Below are positions 47,964 through 57,416 of a stretch of DNA of 64,000 nucleotides, in pieces. The position numbers and the translations under genes were made by a program. Numbering within the stretch: position 1 is the first letter of the stretch; each line of letters opens with the position of its first letter. Source of the stretch: Paenibacillus sp. JCM 10914 (GTDB lineage: Bacteria; Bacillota; Bacilli; Paenibacillales; Paenibacillaceae); NCBI RefSeq assembly GCF_001315105.1, contig NZ_BAZR01000001.1, forward strand, positions 124,001 through 188,000. Direction: 5' to 3'. The notes under the pieces were generated by a model. It was not told the DNA's origin, searched no databases, and saw only the letters and a list, made by a program, of their open reading frames with translations.

Positions 47964-50633
47964 ATGAAGCAGAGACCTTTACTCGTCTTCGCGGCGATGT
48001 GGGTGATTGGCAGCAGTGCGGCCAGTATGTACGCTGGTTGGTGGCTGGTGATGGTGATGATAGGACTTGCCTTGCTGCTTACAGCGGTAGGGGGCTGGTT
48101 GCATGCCGGTCGATACTTTACAGCCTGTATGTTATTCTCGTTGCTCGCCTCAGCGATCTATTTTGAATGGTATGATGCAAGGAATGTTAGTGAGCTGTCT
48201 ACCGCCATTGTGCAGGAAGGTCAAGCAGATACGGTACGAGCCGAGGCTTGGGGGAGCATCGCGTCTCCGGTAGAGATCGACGGAGATCGTGCAGATTTCA
48301 AGCTAGCCCTGACCGAGGTGGAACTTGATCCGGCAGGATTGTTAAAGACAAATGAAACCGTACTTGTGCAAGTGAGAATGCTCCAACCTTCGGAAATAGA
48401 GACAGCGAAAGCGTGGCAACGGGGCGATATGCTTCATATGACAGGAGAACTGCAGCAACCGCTGGCCGCCCGTAATTTTGACGGATTCGATTACGGACGG
48501 TATTTGCGCACGCAGAAGATTCATTGGATCTTGAAGGTCAAGGGGACAGATCAAGTTCAGGCCACAACGGCGGAACGATGGAAGCCGGCGCACCTATTAA
48601 GATGGAACGATTCCATCCGGGGCACGCTCGGAGATAAACTGGATGTGCTGTATGGCGGGGTTAGTGCAGGTTATATGAAAGGACTGGTCATCGGCAATCA
48701 GGATGATTTGGACCCTGATACCTTTATGGATTTTTCCCGGTTAGGGCTCACTCATATTCTGGCAATCTCAGGGCTTCATGTGGCGGTTGTCGTCGGCTGC
48801 CTGCTGTTCTTGTGCACGGCACTTCGAATGACGAGAGAAACTTCGCTAACGGTTGTAACGTGCTTAATACCGGTATATGTTCTCTTGACCGGGGCAAGTC
48901 CGTCTATTGTTCGTGCAGGCATTATGGGCATGATCGGATTGTACGCAGCCAAACGTGGCTTGCTAAAGGACGGATTGCATATTTTGAGTTTTGCCGTCCT
49001 TGCTATGCTGCTATGGAATCCGTACTTTCTGCTGAATGTCAGCTTTCAGCTTTCATTTATCGTGACGGCAGGCATCATGATCTTTGTACCCAAGTTGATG
49101 TCACTCCTGACCTTTCTGCCCAAATGGCTGGCCGGGACTGTAGGCATCACCGTTGTGGCGCAGCTTATCTCCTTTCCGCTCACGATCTATTATTTCAATC
49201 AGGTGTCGCTAATCTCCGTACTCGCGAATCTGATCATGGTCCCGGTGATCAGTTCGATTGTACTGCCGCTGGGCATGCTGTCTTTATTGCTCGGTTGGAT
49301 ATGGATGGGGGGAGCCCGTTTCGTAGCGGGATTGACGGAATGGCTAAATGAGCTTATTTTCCGAGTTGTGGAATGGATGAATGGACCTTTTGTATTCATG
49401 ACGTTGTGGCCCTCCCCAACACTTGTCTGGATCTTGATGTATTACCTCCTGTTGTACGTACTGTTAACTCTATTGAAGAAGATAGCGCTCCGTCAAAGTG
49501 CTCGATCTGCTCCATCGGAGGATACTGTTCCACTAGATGGGCGAACACAGCCATATATAGGTCATTCGATAGTTGAGATGGAGACGACTCCCGTGTTAGC
49601 ACGAATGATAGCTTGGCTGCGATGGAAGGGATTACACCGTGCTGCGTCTAAGCTGGAAGTCAATGGGGTCAAGTGGGCCATTGCATTTCTTGCAGGGGCG
49701 TTTTGTCTTCATTTATATTCAGGTTATCACGCAGATTCATTATCCGGTGCCGGCATCGTTCAATTTATCGACGTGGGTCAAGGTGACGCTGTCCTGATCA
49801 CAACGCCCACTGGCAAACATGTTCTGCTTGATGGAGGAGGCACGATGAATTTTCGCAAAGAAAGCGACAGCTGGAAAGAACGGAAATCCCCATTCGAGGT
49901 AGGTGAGAAACTGTTGGTTCCGCTGTTGAAGAAACGGGGAATTCATGAATTGGAAGCGGTCATGATATCGCACGGGGATCAGGATCATATCGGCGGCCTG
50001 CGCGCTGTTGTAAAGGAAATCCCGGTGCGATCCGTGGTATTCAACGGCACCATGGCCGATTCCAATTCGTATCGTGAACTTATGAAAATGGCGATAGAGA
50101 AAGGAATACCACTTTATCAAGCAGGTGCTGGCAGCGACAATTGGAGCGTGGATAACAGCACAGAGATACAGTTTCTATTTCCCGTGCCACTTCGTGATAA
50201 CAACGAAGGGAACATGATTCCAGTGGTCAAGAATCAGAACCATGCTTCTCTCGTATTCATTCTGGAGATGAACGGCGTTCGGATGCTGTTTACGGGTGAT
50301 TCCGATCAAGCCGCCGAGCATAAAATACTATTGCATCTGGAGGAGGCAAGGCGTAACCAAACGAGTACAAAGAGCGAGCAGGGGGTAATTGACGTTATGA
50401 AGGTAGCTCATCACGGCAGCAAGACCTCGACGTCGGCGTTATGGCTCAATTACTGGCAGCCGAGGACGGCCGTAATATCCGCCGGTGTTAACAATATGTA
50501 CGGCCATCCTCATCCTGACATTGTATCTCGGCTGGAGCAGCATGGGGTTTTCATCTATCAGACTAACCTTCATGGCGAGGTACAGTTGAAGGTGAAGAAT
50601 GGGGTTATTGAGACACGTACAAAGCTTCGTTAA
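47964..50633 (+). CDS. comEC: DNA internalisation channel ComEC/Rec2
   Basis: 889 residues, longer than B. subtilis ComEC (776). N-terminal membrane helices and an OB-like domain are followed by the competence membrane core ('GLTHILAISGLHVAVVVG', then 'TGASPSIVRAGIMG'). The C-terminus is a metallo-beta-lactamase-like domain with 'VMISHGDQDHIGGL' and 'VAHHGSKTSTS'. It carries single-stranded DNA through the membrane. The extra length is mainly a soluble linker near residues 510-600. Confidence 0.95.
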   Translation: MKQRPLLVFAAMWVIGSSAASMYAGWWLVMVMIGLALLLTAVGGWLHAGRYFTACMLFSLLASAIYFEWYDARNVSELSTAIVQEGQADTVRAEAWGSIASPVEIDGDRADFKLALTEVELDPAGLLKTNETVLVQVRMLQPSEIETAKAWQRGDMLHMTGELQQPLAARNFDGFDYGRYLRTQKIHWILKVKGTDQVQATTAERWKPAHLLRWNDSIRGTLGDKLDVLYGGVSAGYMKGLVIGNQDDLDPDTFMDFSRLGLTHILAISGLHVAVVVGCLLFLCTALRMTRETSLTVVTCLIPVYVLLTGASPSIVRAGIMGMIGLYAAKRGLLKDGLHILSFAVLAMLLWNPYFLLNVSFQLSFIVTAGIMIFVPKLMSLLTFLPKWLAGTVGITVVAQLISFPLTIYYFNQVSLISVLANLIMVPVISSIVLPLGMLSLLLGWIWMGGARFVAGLTEWLNELIFRVVEWMNGPFVFMTLWPSPTLVWILMYYLLLYVLLTLLKKIALRQSARSAPSEDTVPLDGRTQPYIGHSIVEMETTPVLARMIAWLRWKGLHRAASKLEVNGVKWAIAFLAGAFCLHLYSGYHADSLSGAGIVQFIDVGQGDAVLITTPTGKHVLLDGGGTMNFRKESDSWKERKSPFEVGEKLLVPLLKKRGIHELEAVMISHGDQDHIGGLRAVVKEIPVRSVVFNGTMADSNSYRELMKMAIEKGIPLYQAGAGSDNWSVDNSTEIQFLFPVPLRDNNEGNMIPVVKNQNHASLVFILEMNGVRMLFTGDSDQAAEHKILLHLEEARRNQTSTKSEQGVIDVMKVAHHGSKTSTSALWLNYWQPRTAVISAGVNNMYGHPHPDIVSRLEQHGVFIYQTNLHGEVQLKVKNGVIETRTKLR

Positions 50634-50818
50634 GAGTTCTTATATGCATTTTTGGTAAGGAATCTCAGTAAATAATGTATATTCCAATGCCCATAGATGA
50701 CGAGGCTCTTTATATTTGGTATAGTTAGATGAAGTTTCCTCAAAAATAATAGATTACATACTGCAACATTTTTTTAACTATTTCCGTCTGTATGTATGCA
50801 GGGAGAGGGGGATCCACT

Positions 50819-51367
50819 GTGGTGGAGCAGGGACTCATCAGAGCCGCTCAATCGGGCGATCGCGACGCTCTAATCACCCTATTGCGAGAAATCGAGCAAC
50901 ATGTGTACCGAACTGCTTATTATATCTTAAAAAATGAACAGGATGCAATGGATGCGGCCCAGGAAGCGTTAATACGCATTTATACCAAGATTAATTCTTA
51001 CGAAGAGAAAGCTCAATTCAAGACGTGGGTCCAGCGCATTGTAACCAACATTTGCATCGATAAATTCCGCAGAACGAAACCGACCGTCTCCATCGATGAA
51101 CACGAACTCGATTTTCGGGATAAATTGGATGTGGAACGTGAAGTGATGTCAGGCTATATCGCTCAGGATATTCAAGAAGCGATTAATCAACTGCCTGATC
51201 ATCATCGTACTGTGATCGTCTTAAGGTATTTGCAGGACTTATCCTACAACGAAATCGCTGATTGTCTGAATCTCCCGTTAAATACGGTTAAATCCTATTT
51301 GTTCAGGGCGAGGCAACAGCTGCAGAATATGCTCCAAGAGCATCAGAAAGGTGGTGTATCAGGATGA
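50819..51367 (+). CDS. ECF RNA polymerase sigma factor
   Basis: About 182 residues. Region 2 ('DAAQEALIRIYTKINSYEEKAQFKTWVQRIVTNICID') and region 4 ('LSYNEIADCLNLPLNTVKSYLFRARQQL') are complete. GTG 50819 or 50822 follows GAGAGGGGGA. The next gene, overlapping by 4 bases, is a zinc-finger anti-sigma factor, so the pair forms an envelope-stress type switch. It is inserted between comEC and holA. Confidence 0.93.
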   Translation: MVEQGLIRAAQSGDRDALITLLREIEQHVYRTAYYILKNEQDAMDAAQEALIRIYTKINSYEEKAQFKTWVQRIVTNICIDKFRRTKPTVSIDEHELDFRDKLDVEREVMSGYIAQDIQEAINQLPDHHRTVIVLRYLQDLSYNEIADCLNLPLNTVKSYLFRARQQLQNMLQEHQKGGVSG

Positions 51368-52617
51368 ATTGCCAAGAGGTGGTGGAAACCATGAACCGGT
51401 TCTTGGACCGGGACCTGAATTCCGAAGAGACGGCTATAATGTATCAGCATATCGCCGTCTGTCCGATGTGCGCGGAGACCTTTAATATCTTAAAATCATT
51501 GAACCGAGAGCTTGAGGATCTGCCGGACGTGACCCCGCCTATCAGTCTGGTGGATGCCATTATGCCAACACTGGACACCCTTGACCGTGATCGCCATAAC
51601 CTTATGACGCCCATTGCTGTCAAAAGTCAGGAGCCTGCAGAAATGCTTCCTGACGCTTCACATACAAAATCAAGACATCGTTGGTGGAATTCTACCGGCG
51701 GTAGGTCTGCGATTGGTGTTGCTGCCGCAGCGTTAATTATCGGGGTTGCTATATTTAACCATGAACCACAGACGATGTCGGATGCGCAAATTCCGTATAA
51801 CGAACAGGCGAGTACGACAATCGCAGGCACAGCGGAGTCTACAACGGAAGAAAGCACAGTGGATCAGATGAGTCGTGCGGAATATCAGGGAGAGTCAACC
51901 AAGAACAGCACCGGGGCGGAAGATGCTAAGCCTTCTGATGAAGGGCAAGATAAGCCAGTTCTTTCCGACGATCCAGATGATCCTAATGTGCAGCCACAGT
52001 CGCAAGCGGATGAGACTACGGATGCAACGCACCATCAGCAAGGGGACGTAGGGTCGCCAGACACCCCGGTCTCGAATGGAGCATCGGTACCCGATCGGTC
52101 GGTAACTAATAAGAGTACGACTCCAGAGGGCAAGGATGCTTCTGTTCACTCTCCATCGACTAAGGAAAATCCCGGTCAAGATACCGAAGCTACTTCCCCA
52201 GCGGCACCAAATGAATCGATGGACCCGCTTGCCGATGGTCCTCCGGCGGGACCCGAAGGGGAGAATGGCATGGAGGCGGGAGCTATGGGACTGATGGATC
52301 AGGAAAGCTCCATGAGGATGGATTTGATGCTGGCACCCGTTCAGTGGACTTCGCCAGATCAGCAGTATCTAGCTTCGCTAGAAGCGGATCAGCTTGTTAT
52401 TTACCGTTTATCATCAAGCAATAATGCGTCGAATGAAGCGATGGAAGTGATGCATTCCGTTCCACTTGGCTCTGGTATTTGGGTGTCGGGCCAATGGTCG
52501 GAGAATAGCCTGACCTTCAAGTATAAGATTCAGCTCGACAATGAGCTGGTAGAATCGATATACTCCGTGGAGAAGTCGCCTTCTAAATCTTCGACTCAGC
52601 AGAAAAAAACGAAATAA
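51364..52617 (+). CDS. Transmembrane anti-sigma factor with zinc finger
   Basis: 417 residues. The N-terminal ZAS domain has His-Ile-Ala-Val-Cys-Pro-Met-Cys near residue 30 with a preceding Cys3, then one membrane segment at about 116-132. The outer part is unusual: about 170 residues rich in Ser, Thr, Asp, Gln and Pro, then a folded end of about 100 residues with 'DQQYLASLEADQLVIYRL'. It should hold the upstream sigma factor until an envelope signal triggers release. Confidence 0.9.
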   Translation: MNCQEVVETMNRFLDRDLNSEETAIMYQHIAVCPMCAETFNILKSLNRELEDLPDVTPPISLVDAIMPTLDTLDRDRHNLMTPIAVKSQEPAEMLPDASHTKSRHRWWNSTGGRSAIGVAAAALIIGVAIFNHEPQTMSDAQIPYNEQASTTIAGTAESTTEESTVDQMSRAEYQGESTKNSTGAEDAKPSDEGQDKPVLSDDPDDPNVQPQSQADETTDATHHQQGDVGSPDTPVSNGASVPDRSVTNKSTTPEGKDASVHSPSTKENPGQDTEATSPAAPNESMDPLADGPPAGPEGENGMEAGAMGLMDQESSMRMDLMLAPVQWTSPDQQYLASLEADQLVIYRLSSSNNASNEAMEVMHSVPLGSGIWVSGQWSENSLTFKYKIQLDNELVESIYSVEKSPSKSSTQQKKTK

Positions 52618-52756
52618 TGGTTAGTTTCATTCACCAATCTCAGGAGATATGAATACTATAGATCAGAGAGAACGATATACCAACGATCGTCGTATGACCG
52701 TCGAAGGGATGTTTCTAGAGCATCCTGTCCGGCGTTTATATAGATGTGTTGGGACA

Positions 52757-52792
52757 GAGGGACCTTGTTGCTTGATCAAGCCGAGGTCCCTT
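52757..52792 (+). terminator. Hairpin after the sigma/anti-sigma genes
   Basis: AGGGACCT and AGGTCCCT arms plus an inner CTTGATCAAG palindrome, followed by TTTGTGTTT; about 140 bases after the anti-sigma stop. Confidence 0.65.
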
Positions 52793-52867
52793 TGTGTTTC
52801 CTTCAAAAGGGTATCCCTGCGACCTTGTTTTTTGGTATAGTGTACAGAGTAGAAAGGGGTGACGCCG

Positions 52868-53890
52868 ATGGATGCCAAAGCGGCGGCCAGAGCAGTGAAG
52901 CAAGGAGATGTATCCTCCGTATATTTGTTATACGGTAGCGAGAAGTTTCAAATGAAAGAATTCGCCGGATTGTTAGAAGCCAAGCTCATTCAAGCAGAAG
53001 AGAGAGATTTTGCTGTTATACATATGGATTTAGGGGAATCTCCGATTCAAGCCGTTATCGAGGAAGCCGAGACGGTCCCTTTTATGGTGGAGAAAAAGGT
53101 GATCTTTGTGCGCGATACATCATTCTTCACCGCTGCCAAGGACAATAGCAAGATAGAGCATCGTTCTGAAGCATTGCTGGAGTACTTAGATAACCCGGCT
53201 GATTACAGCGTGATCGTATTTATGGTCGGCCAGGAGAAGCTGGATGAGCGCAAGAAGGTGGTTAAAGCGGTGAAGAAGGCTGGGGTTGCCCTATCCTTTA
53301 TGCCTCTGGGCGGTGATGATCTACTGCGTTGGGTGGAGAAACAAGCTGGCAAAGAGAGCTGTACGCTACAGCAAGGAGTTGCTGAAGCCATCGTCCGGAA
53401 TGCCGGGACGAGCCTTCAGACATTGTCAGGCGAAATCGAGAAGTTGTGTTTGTATGCGGGTACTGGTGGAGTCATCGATGTGGCAGCGGTCGAGATGCTC
53501 GTTGCTCGGAGTACCGAACAGAACGTGTTCGCCTTGGTGGAAGATATAGCGAATCTCCGCTTGGATAAGGCAATGGGAATCTATTATGAATTACTGAAGC
53601 AACGCGAAGAGCCGATCAAGATTGCCGCATTGATCACGAGGCAGTTTCGAATCATATTGCAGGTAAAGACATTGGCTAACCAGAGCTATTCCCAGCAGCA
53701 AATCGCTTCCCAGATCGGGCTTCATCCTTATGCGGTTAAAATCGCGGGGGAGCAGGCACGAAAGTTCGAGACAGCCCGGCTTGAAGGGATCTTAAACCAT
53801 CTGGCCAACCTGGATTATCAGATGAAGACAGGAGCCGTTGATAAGGTTCTGGGAATCGAGCTGTTCTTGCTTAGATTGGGAGCTGCGTAG
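52868..53890 (+). CDS. holA: DNA polymerase III delta subunit
   Basis: 340 residues from ATG 52868, with AAAGGGGTG 6 bases upstream; the GTG at 52859 is part of that site. The N-terminal fold has 'VYLLYGSEKFQMKEF', the P-loop-like region of delta. The C-terminal collar has 'QNVFALVEDIANLRLDKAM'. It opens the sliding clamp during loading. The order holA then rpsT is as in B. subtilis. Confidence 0.94.
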   Translation: MDAKAAARAVKQGDVSSVYLLYGSEKFQMKEFAGLLEAKLIQAEERDFAVIHMDLGESPIQAVIEEAETVPFMVEKKVIFVRDTSFFTAAKDNSKIEHRSEALLEYLDNPADYSVIVFMVGQEKLDERKKVVKAVKKAGVALSFMPLGGDDLLRWVEKQAGKESCTLQQGVAEAIVRNAGTSLQTLSGEIEKLCLYAGTGGVIDVAAVEMLVARSTEQNVFALVEDIANLRLDKAMGIYYELLKQREEPIKIAALITRQFRIILQVKTLANQSYSQQQIASQIGLHPYAVKIAGEQARKFETARLEGILNHLANLDYQMKTGAVDKVLGIELFLLRLGAA

Positions 53891-53907
53891 CACCCGGCCA
53901 TTATACC

Positions 53908-53946
53908 AAAAAGCCCTGAACGGCTATTCACAGTTCAGGGCTTTTT
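53908..53946. terminator. Bidirectional terminator between holA and rpsT
   Basis: AAAAAGCCCTGAAC and GTTCAGGGCTTTTT arms with a short loop serve two convergent genes. Confidence 0.93.
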
Positions 53947-53973
53947 CAATGTGTCGTATTCAACAAACGACTC

Positions 53974-54246
53974 TTATGCTTGCGCGCTAAGAGCGTTCAG
54001 TCTTTTCGCCAGACGGGACTTCTTGCGGGCAGCTGCATTCTTATGGATCAGACCTTTAGTTACAGCTTTATCAAGCTTCTTGGAAGCAGCTTGGAAAGCA
54101 GCTTTAGCAGCGTCGATTTCTGTACCGTTCAATGCTACGTCAGCATTCTTAACTGCTGTGCGAAGCGCGGATTTCTGAGAAATGTTAAGCGCGTGGCGTT
54201 TGTCACTTGTCTTTACACGTTTAATCGCGGATTTAATGTTTGGCAT
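53974..54246 (-). CDS. rpsT: 30S ribosomal protein S20
   Basis: 90 residues from ATG 54246, which follows AGGAGGTG by 8 bases; the GTG at 54255 is part of the ribosome site. Lys- and Ala-rich helical sequence starting '[14 protein letters not shown]' is typical of S20, which binds 16S rRNA early in assembly. It is transcribed opposite to its neighbours, as in B. subtilis. Confidence 0.98.
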   Translation of the reverse strand: MPNIKSAIKRVKTSDKRHALNISQKSALRTAVKNADVALNGTEIDAAKAAFQAASKKLDKAVTKGLIHKNAAARKKSRLAKRLNALSAQA

Positions 54247-54348
54247 TACATTCACCTCCTGTAAGGCATTTCAATAGAGCGAAATGATTCACAACTTAAA
54301 ATATTTTAGCATGGGGGTGGACAAAAAGCAATACTCATCTCGACTTCT

Positions 54349-54378
54349 GCATAATCCTTCCCTTCCTCTCGCACACTA
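54349..54378 (+). promoter_or_regulatory. Candidate sigma-G/sigma-F promoter for gpr
   Basis: GCATA at 54349-54353 and CACACTA at 54372-54378 with 18 bases between, close to the forespore pattern GHATR / CATWHTA. It lies 28 bases before the start of gpr, a gene made in the forespore in Bacillus. Confidence 0.5.
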
Positions 54379-54406
54379 CTAGCAATATGAGGAGGAGTGT
54401 GATTTT

Positions 54407-55405
54407 ATGGAACTCGATTTGCAAATGTATTCTGTACGAACCGACCTGGCCGTGGAATCCAGGGAACTTGCCGGAGGCGAAGTTAATCCGATACCCGGTC
54501 TGCTGGAGGACGTGGTGCAGGAGGACGGTATCAAGATTACCCGTCTGGATGTGGAAAGTGAAGCTGCTTCTCAGCAAATCGGGCGAGTGAAGGGGCATTA
54601 TGTCACGTTAGAGATACCGGATCTGCGCAAAGGGGATACCGATCTCCAAGATCAGGTATCGGTGGTGTTTGCGCGTGAGCTTGAAGCATTCATGAGTCGG
54701 ATCGGTATCGCTCCGAAGGCAACGGTGCTTATTGTGGGCCTGGGTAATTGGAACGTTACTCCTGACTCGCTCGGGCCGCTGGTCGTGGAGAACGTTATGG
54801 TCACACGCCAATTTTTCGAGCTAATGCCAGAGCGCGTCGCGCCAGGCTACCGGGAGGTTAGCGCGATTGCACCGGGCGTGCTTGGCCTGACAGGCATCGA
54901 ATCAAGTGAAACCGTGCAGGGGATCGTCGATCGGGTGCGACCGGAACTGATCATTGCCATCGATGCTTTGGCATCAAGATCGCTGGAGCGTGTGAACACG
55001 ACCATACAGGTTGCCGATATCGGCATCCATCCCGGATCGGGGATCGGCAACAAGCGAAAAGGTTTGACAAAGGAAATATTGGGTGTACCTTGCATCGCTA
55101 TCGGCGTGCCTACAGTTTGTTATGCTTCCACGATTGTTAATAACGCCATCGATCTGATGAAAGCTCATTTCGGCGAAGGGGCGCCGGAGACGGGCAAAAT
55201 CATGGGGATGCTGCATGACCTTCCCGAGAACGAACGGCTTGCTCTCGTTAAGGAAGTTCTGGAGCCGCTTGGCCATGATTTGATCGTGACGCCGAAGGAG
55301 ATCGATGAATTTATTGAGGATATCGCGAATATTGTGGCCACTGGTCTGAATGCAGCGCTTCATGAGGCAGTCGATCCGGGGAATGTGGGGGCTTATACCC
55401 ATTAA
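54407..55405 (+). CDS. gpr: Germination protease GPR
   Basis: 332 residues. It degrades small acid-soluble spore proteins when the spore germinates and is made as an inactive zymogen; the N-terminal 'YSVRTDLAVES' is the family's propeptide cleavage area. Other signatures: 'VGLGNWNVTPDSLGP', 'AIDALASRS' and 'GSGIGNKRKGL'. The ATG follows GAGGAGGAG. A likely forespore promoter lies just upstream. The neighbours spoIIP and yqxA are also sporulation-linked. Confidence 0.97.
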   Translation: MELDLQMYSVRTDLAVESRELAGGEVNPIPGLLEDVVQEDGIKITRLDVESEAASQQIGRVKGHYVTLEIPDLRKGDTDLQDQVSVVFARELEAFMSRIGIAPKATVLIVGLGNWNVTPDSLGPLVVENVMVTRQFFELMPERVAPGYREVSAIAPGVLGLTGIESSETVQGIVDRVRPELIIAIDALASRSLERVNTTIQVADIGIHPGSGIGNKRKGLTKEILGVPCIAIGVPTVCYASTIVNNAIDLMKAHFGEGAPETGKIMGMLHDLPENERLALVKEVLEPLGHDLIVTPKEIDEFIEDIANIVATGLNAALHEAVDPGNVGAYTH

Positions 55406-55422
55406 TATCGGCAACTCTGAGG

Positions 55423-55459
55423 ATAAAAGCTCCGAATCTATCGGAGCTTTTATATTTTT
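55423..55459 (+). terminator. Terminator after gpr
   Basis: ATAAAAGCTCCGA and TCGGAGCTTTTAT arms with a short loop, ending in TATATTTTT. Confidence 0.85.
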
Positions 55460-55587
55460 CCATGGAACTAGTTCTATCGATTCCGCCCGGTTCATAGATT
55501 TGAATTATACGAGATTACAGAGTCGCCGGAGAGATCTTGAAGAATCAGGAGTCGACTGATCCCGAGCGAACCGAGGAGGACATCGAT

Positions 55588-57021
55588 ATGAATAACCGCA
55601 AGTTCCGCATATGGAATGTTGCCCGATTGAAGCGCAAGGTGATGGAGGGGCTCAGCATGGGCCGAACTCTCGTAATTCTAATGCTGGGTTCTCTCATATT
55701 GTTCATTCTATTAGGTCTTGGCGGAATGGCGGAACAGCGGCTGAACTCTTCGCCGGTTTCATCGATGAAGGGCTTGGCGGCATCCTTATCCAGCCATTTC
55801 TTCATTGATATGATCGGGATGGAGATGCCGCATATGACCGCTTCTAAACCTTCAACGAGTTTCTCAAGTGAGAAAATGTCAACATTTGTGTTTCAACTAT
55901 TAACGAGCGTGAATCCTAGAGATCCGAAGAGTCTGCTTGCGGGAGAGCTGCCTGGCATGCGAGCGAATCAACCGGTCCAACTCTCGCATGGCTCAGGTAA
56001 TGAAGATGGGGAGGCACCTGCTGATTACCGTCCCGATACGGAGAACGGGGTGCCAGGAGCACCAGAGAGTGAGCCTCCTGCAGACGCGGGCGAACCAGGA
56101 AATGATCCAGTCCAAGAGGGACAGCAACCAGGCAACGATACTGGTGAAGATAACGAAGTGCCTGGCACAACAGAGGAGCCTGGTAATACCACTCTACCGG
56201 GAGACAATCCAACTACAAATGGTAAGAAAGCGGTTCTGATCTATCATTCTCATCCGCAAGAAGCTTACAATCCGCTCTTGACTCATCCTTCCGATAACCC
56301 TGGAGCGGTATCGCCGAAGAAGAATGTTATGCTGGTAGGTTCTTTTCTGGCATCAAGATTGGAAGCGAACGGTATCGGCGCTCTGCATGATCAATCGAAC
56401 TATCAGGCTACGGTGCCAGGCTACAACTACAACTATTCTTATAAATATTCTCGTGAGACCGTCATCGAAGCGATGGCTCAACATGACGAAATGAATTATC
56501 TGATCGATATTCACCGAGATTCGCAGCGATATAACAAAACTACGGCAACGGTCAATGGACAAAATTATGCCAAGGTTTACTTTATCGTCGGCCATGCGAA
56601 CGAGAATTGGCGTCAAAATGAAGCGTTTGCGAGTAAGATTAACGCCAAACTGGAGCAGTCTTATCCCGGAATATCCAGAGGCGTCTGGGGTAAATCAGCA
56701 GACCAGGGCAATGGTGAGTACAATCAGTCGTTATCTCCTAACAGCATCCTGATTGAGATTGGCGGCATTGATAATACGAAGGATGAGTTGCAGCGAACTT
56801 CCGAAGTGCTGGCCGATATCATTGCCGAAGTGTACTGGCAAGAGCAGGAGCCAAGAAGGCCAGTGTCCAGACAAACACCGAAACAGGATACAAACAAGCG
56901 GGTTAGCTCAAAGAATACGAAGAGGGAGGGTCAACCATGTCAAGAATGGCGAAGCGCGTCGTGGCACTGTTCATCTGGACAGGCATCGGCATCCTGGTGG
57001 GCATGCAGCTTGGAGGTGTAA
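55588..57021 (+). CDS. spoIIP: Stage II sporulation protein P (C-terminus uncertain)
   Basis: 477 residues as printed, from ATG 55588 after GAGGAGGAC. One membrane anchor (about residues 25-48), a long Pro/Glu/Gly/Asn-rich linker, then the amidase/endopeptidase domain with zinc-site 'IYHSHPQEAY' and 'SILIEIGGIDNT'. With SpoIID it removes peptidoglycan during engulfment. The last 33 residues are rich in Trp, Cys and Ser and run 85 bases into yqxA, unlike any SpoIIP end. A one-base loss near 56870-56900 would instead end the protein at a TAG at 56904-56906, before the yqxA ribosome site. Confidence 0.92.
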   Translation: MNNRKFRIWNVARLKRKVMEGLSMGRTLVILMLGSLILFILLGLGGMAEQRLNSSPVSSMKGLAASLSSHFFIDMIGMEMPHMTASKPSTSFSSEKMSTFVFQLLTSVNPRDPKSLLAGELPGMRANQPVQLSHGSGNEDGEAPADYRPDTENGVPGAPESEPPADAGEPGNDPVQEGQQPGNDTGEDNEVPGTTEEPGNTTLPGDNPTTNGKKAVLIYHSHPQEAYNPLLTHPSDNPGAVSPKKNVMLVGSFLASRLEANGIGALHDQSNYQATVPGYNYNYSYKYSRETVIEAMAQHDEMNYLIDIHRDSQRYNKTTATVNGQNYAKVYFIVGHANENWRQNEAFASKINAKLEQSYPGISRGVWGKSADQGNGEYNQSLSPNSILIEIGGIDNTKDELQRTSEVLADIIAEVYWQEQEPRRPVSRQTPKQDTNKRVSSKNTKREGQPCQEWRSASWHCSSGQASASWWACSLEV

Positions 57022-57329
57022 AGGCGCCCAACCTGAATGAAGGCATAACATCGGTACAGCAGCATGTTCAAGAGCCTCGGGACGAGTCGATTCAGGGCAA
57101 CGGTTGGGGAGGCGCGCGTAAACCCATCGTTGAAGAGTCATCCTACCCGGAAAAAGAATCAAATCTCACGCTTCCGCCGCTCAAGCCCTCGCCAAGCGAC
57201 ATTCTGCTGCCTGAGCGTGCCAAACCACCGGCCGACGTGTTGGCGGACAAGACCGCTGGGCTGCTGCAGCAATTGTCGGATCAGAGCATCCGTTGGGTCG
57301 TCTCCATGTTCGGTTCCATTACGGATTAA
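56937..57329 (+). CDS. yqxA: YqxA-family protein (DUF3679)
   Basis: 130 residues. One N-terminal membrane segment (about 7-25, 'VVALFIWTGIGILVGMQL') and a soluble tail ending 'IRWVVSMFGSI'. Position between spoIIP and lepA matches B. subtilis yqxA; its function is unknown. The ATG follows AGAGGGAGG. Confidence 0.85.
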   Translation: MSRMAKRVVALFIWTGIGILVGMQLGGVKAPNLNEGITSVQQHVQEPRDESIQGNGWGGARKPIVEESSYPEKESNLTLPPLKPSPSDILLPERAKPPADVLADKTAGLLQQLSDQSIRWVVSMFGSITD

Positions 57330-57348
57330 AATCAACTTGTTCTCAGCA

Positions 57349-57377
57349 TTGCTGTGTTACACCTCAACTGGTATAAT
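57349..57377 (+). promoter_or_regulatory. Sigma-A promoter for lepA
   Basis: TTGCTG at 57349-57354 and perfect TATAAT at 57372-57377, 17-base spacer, 39 bases before the lepA ATG. Confidence 0.75.
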
Positions 57378-57416
57378 AAGTTGATTCACACATCTGGTGG
57401 TTGTTGGGGGTTAGGC

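Noticed and set aside
54608..54811. Minus-strand frames opposite gpr, lepA and comEC
   Set aside because: All are short shadow frames lying within highly conserved genes on the other strand.
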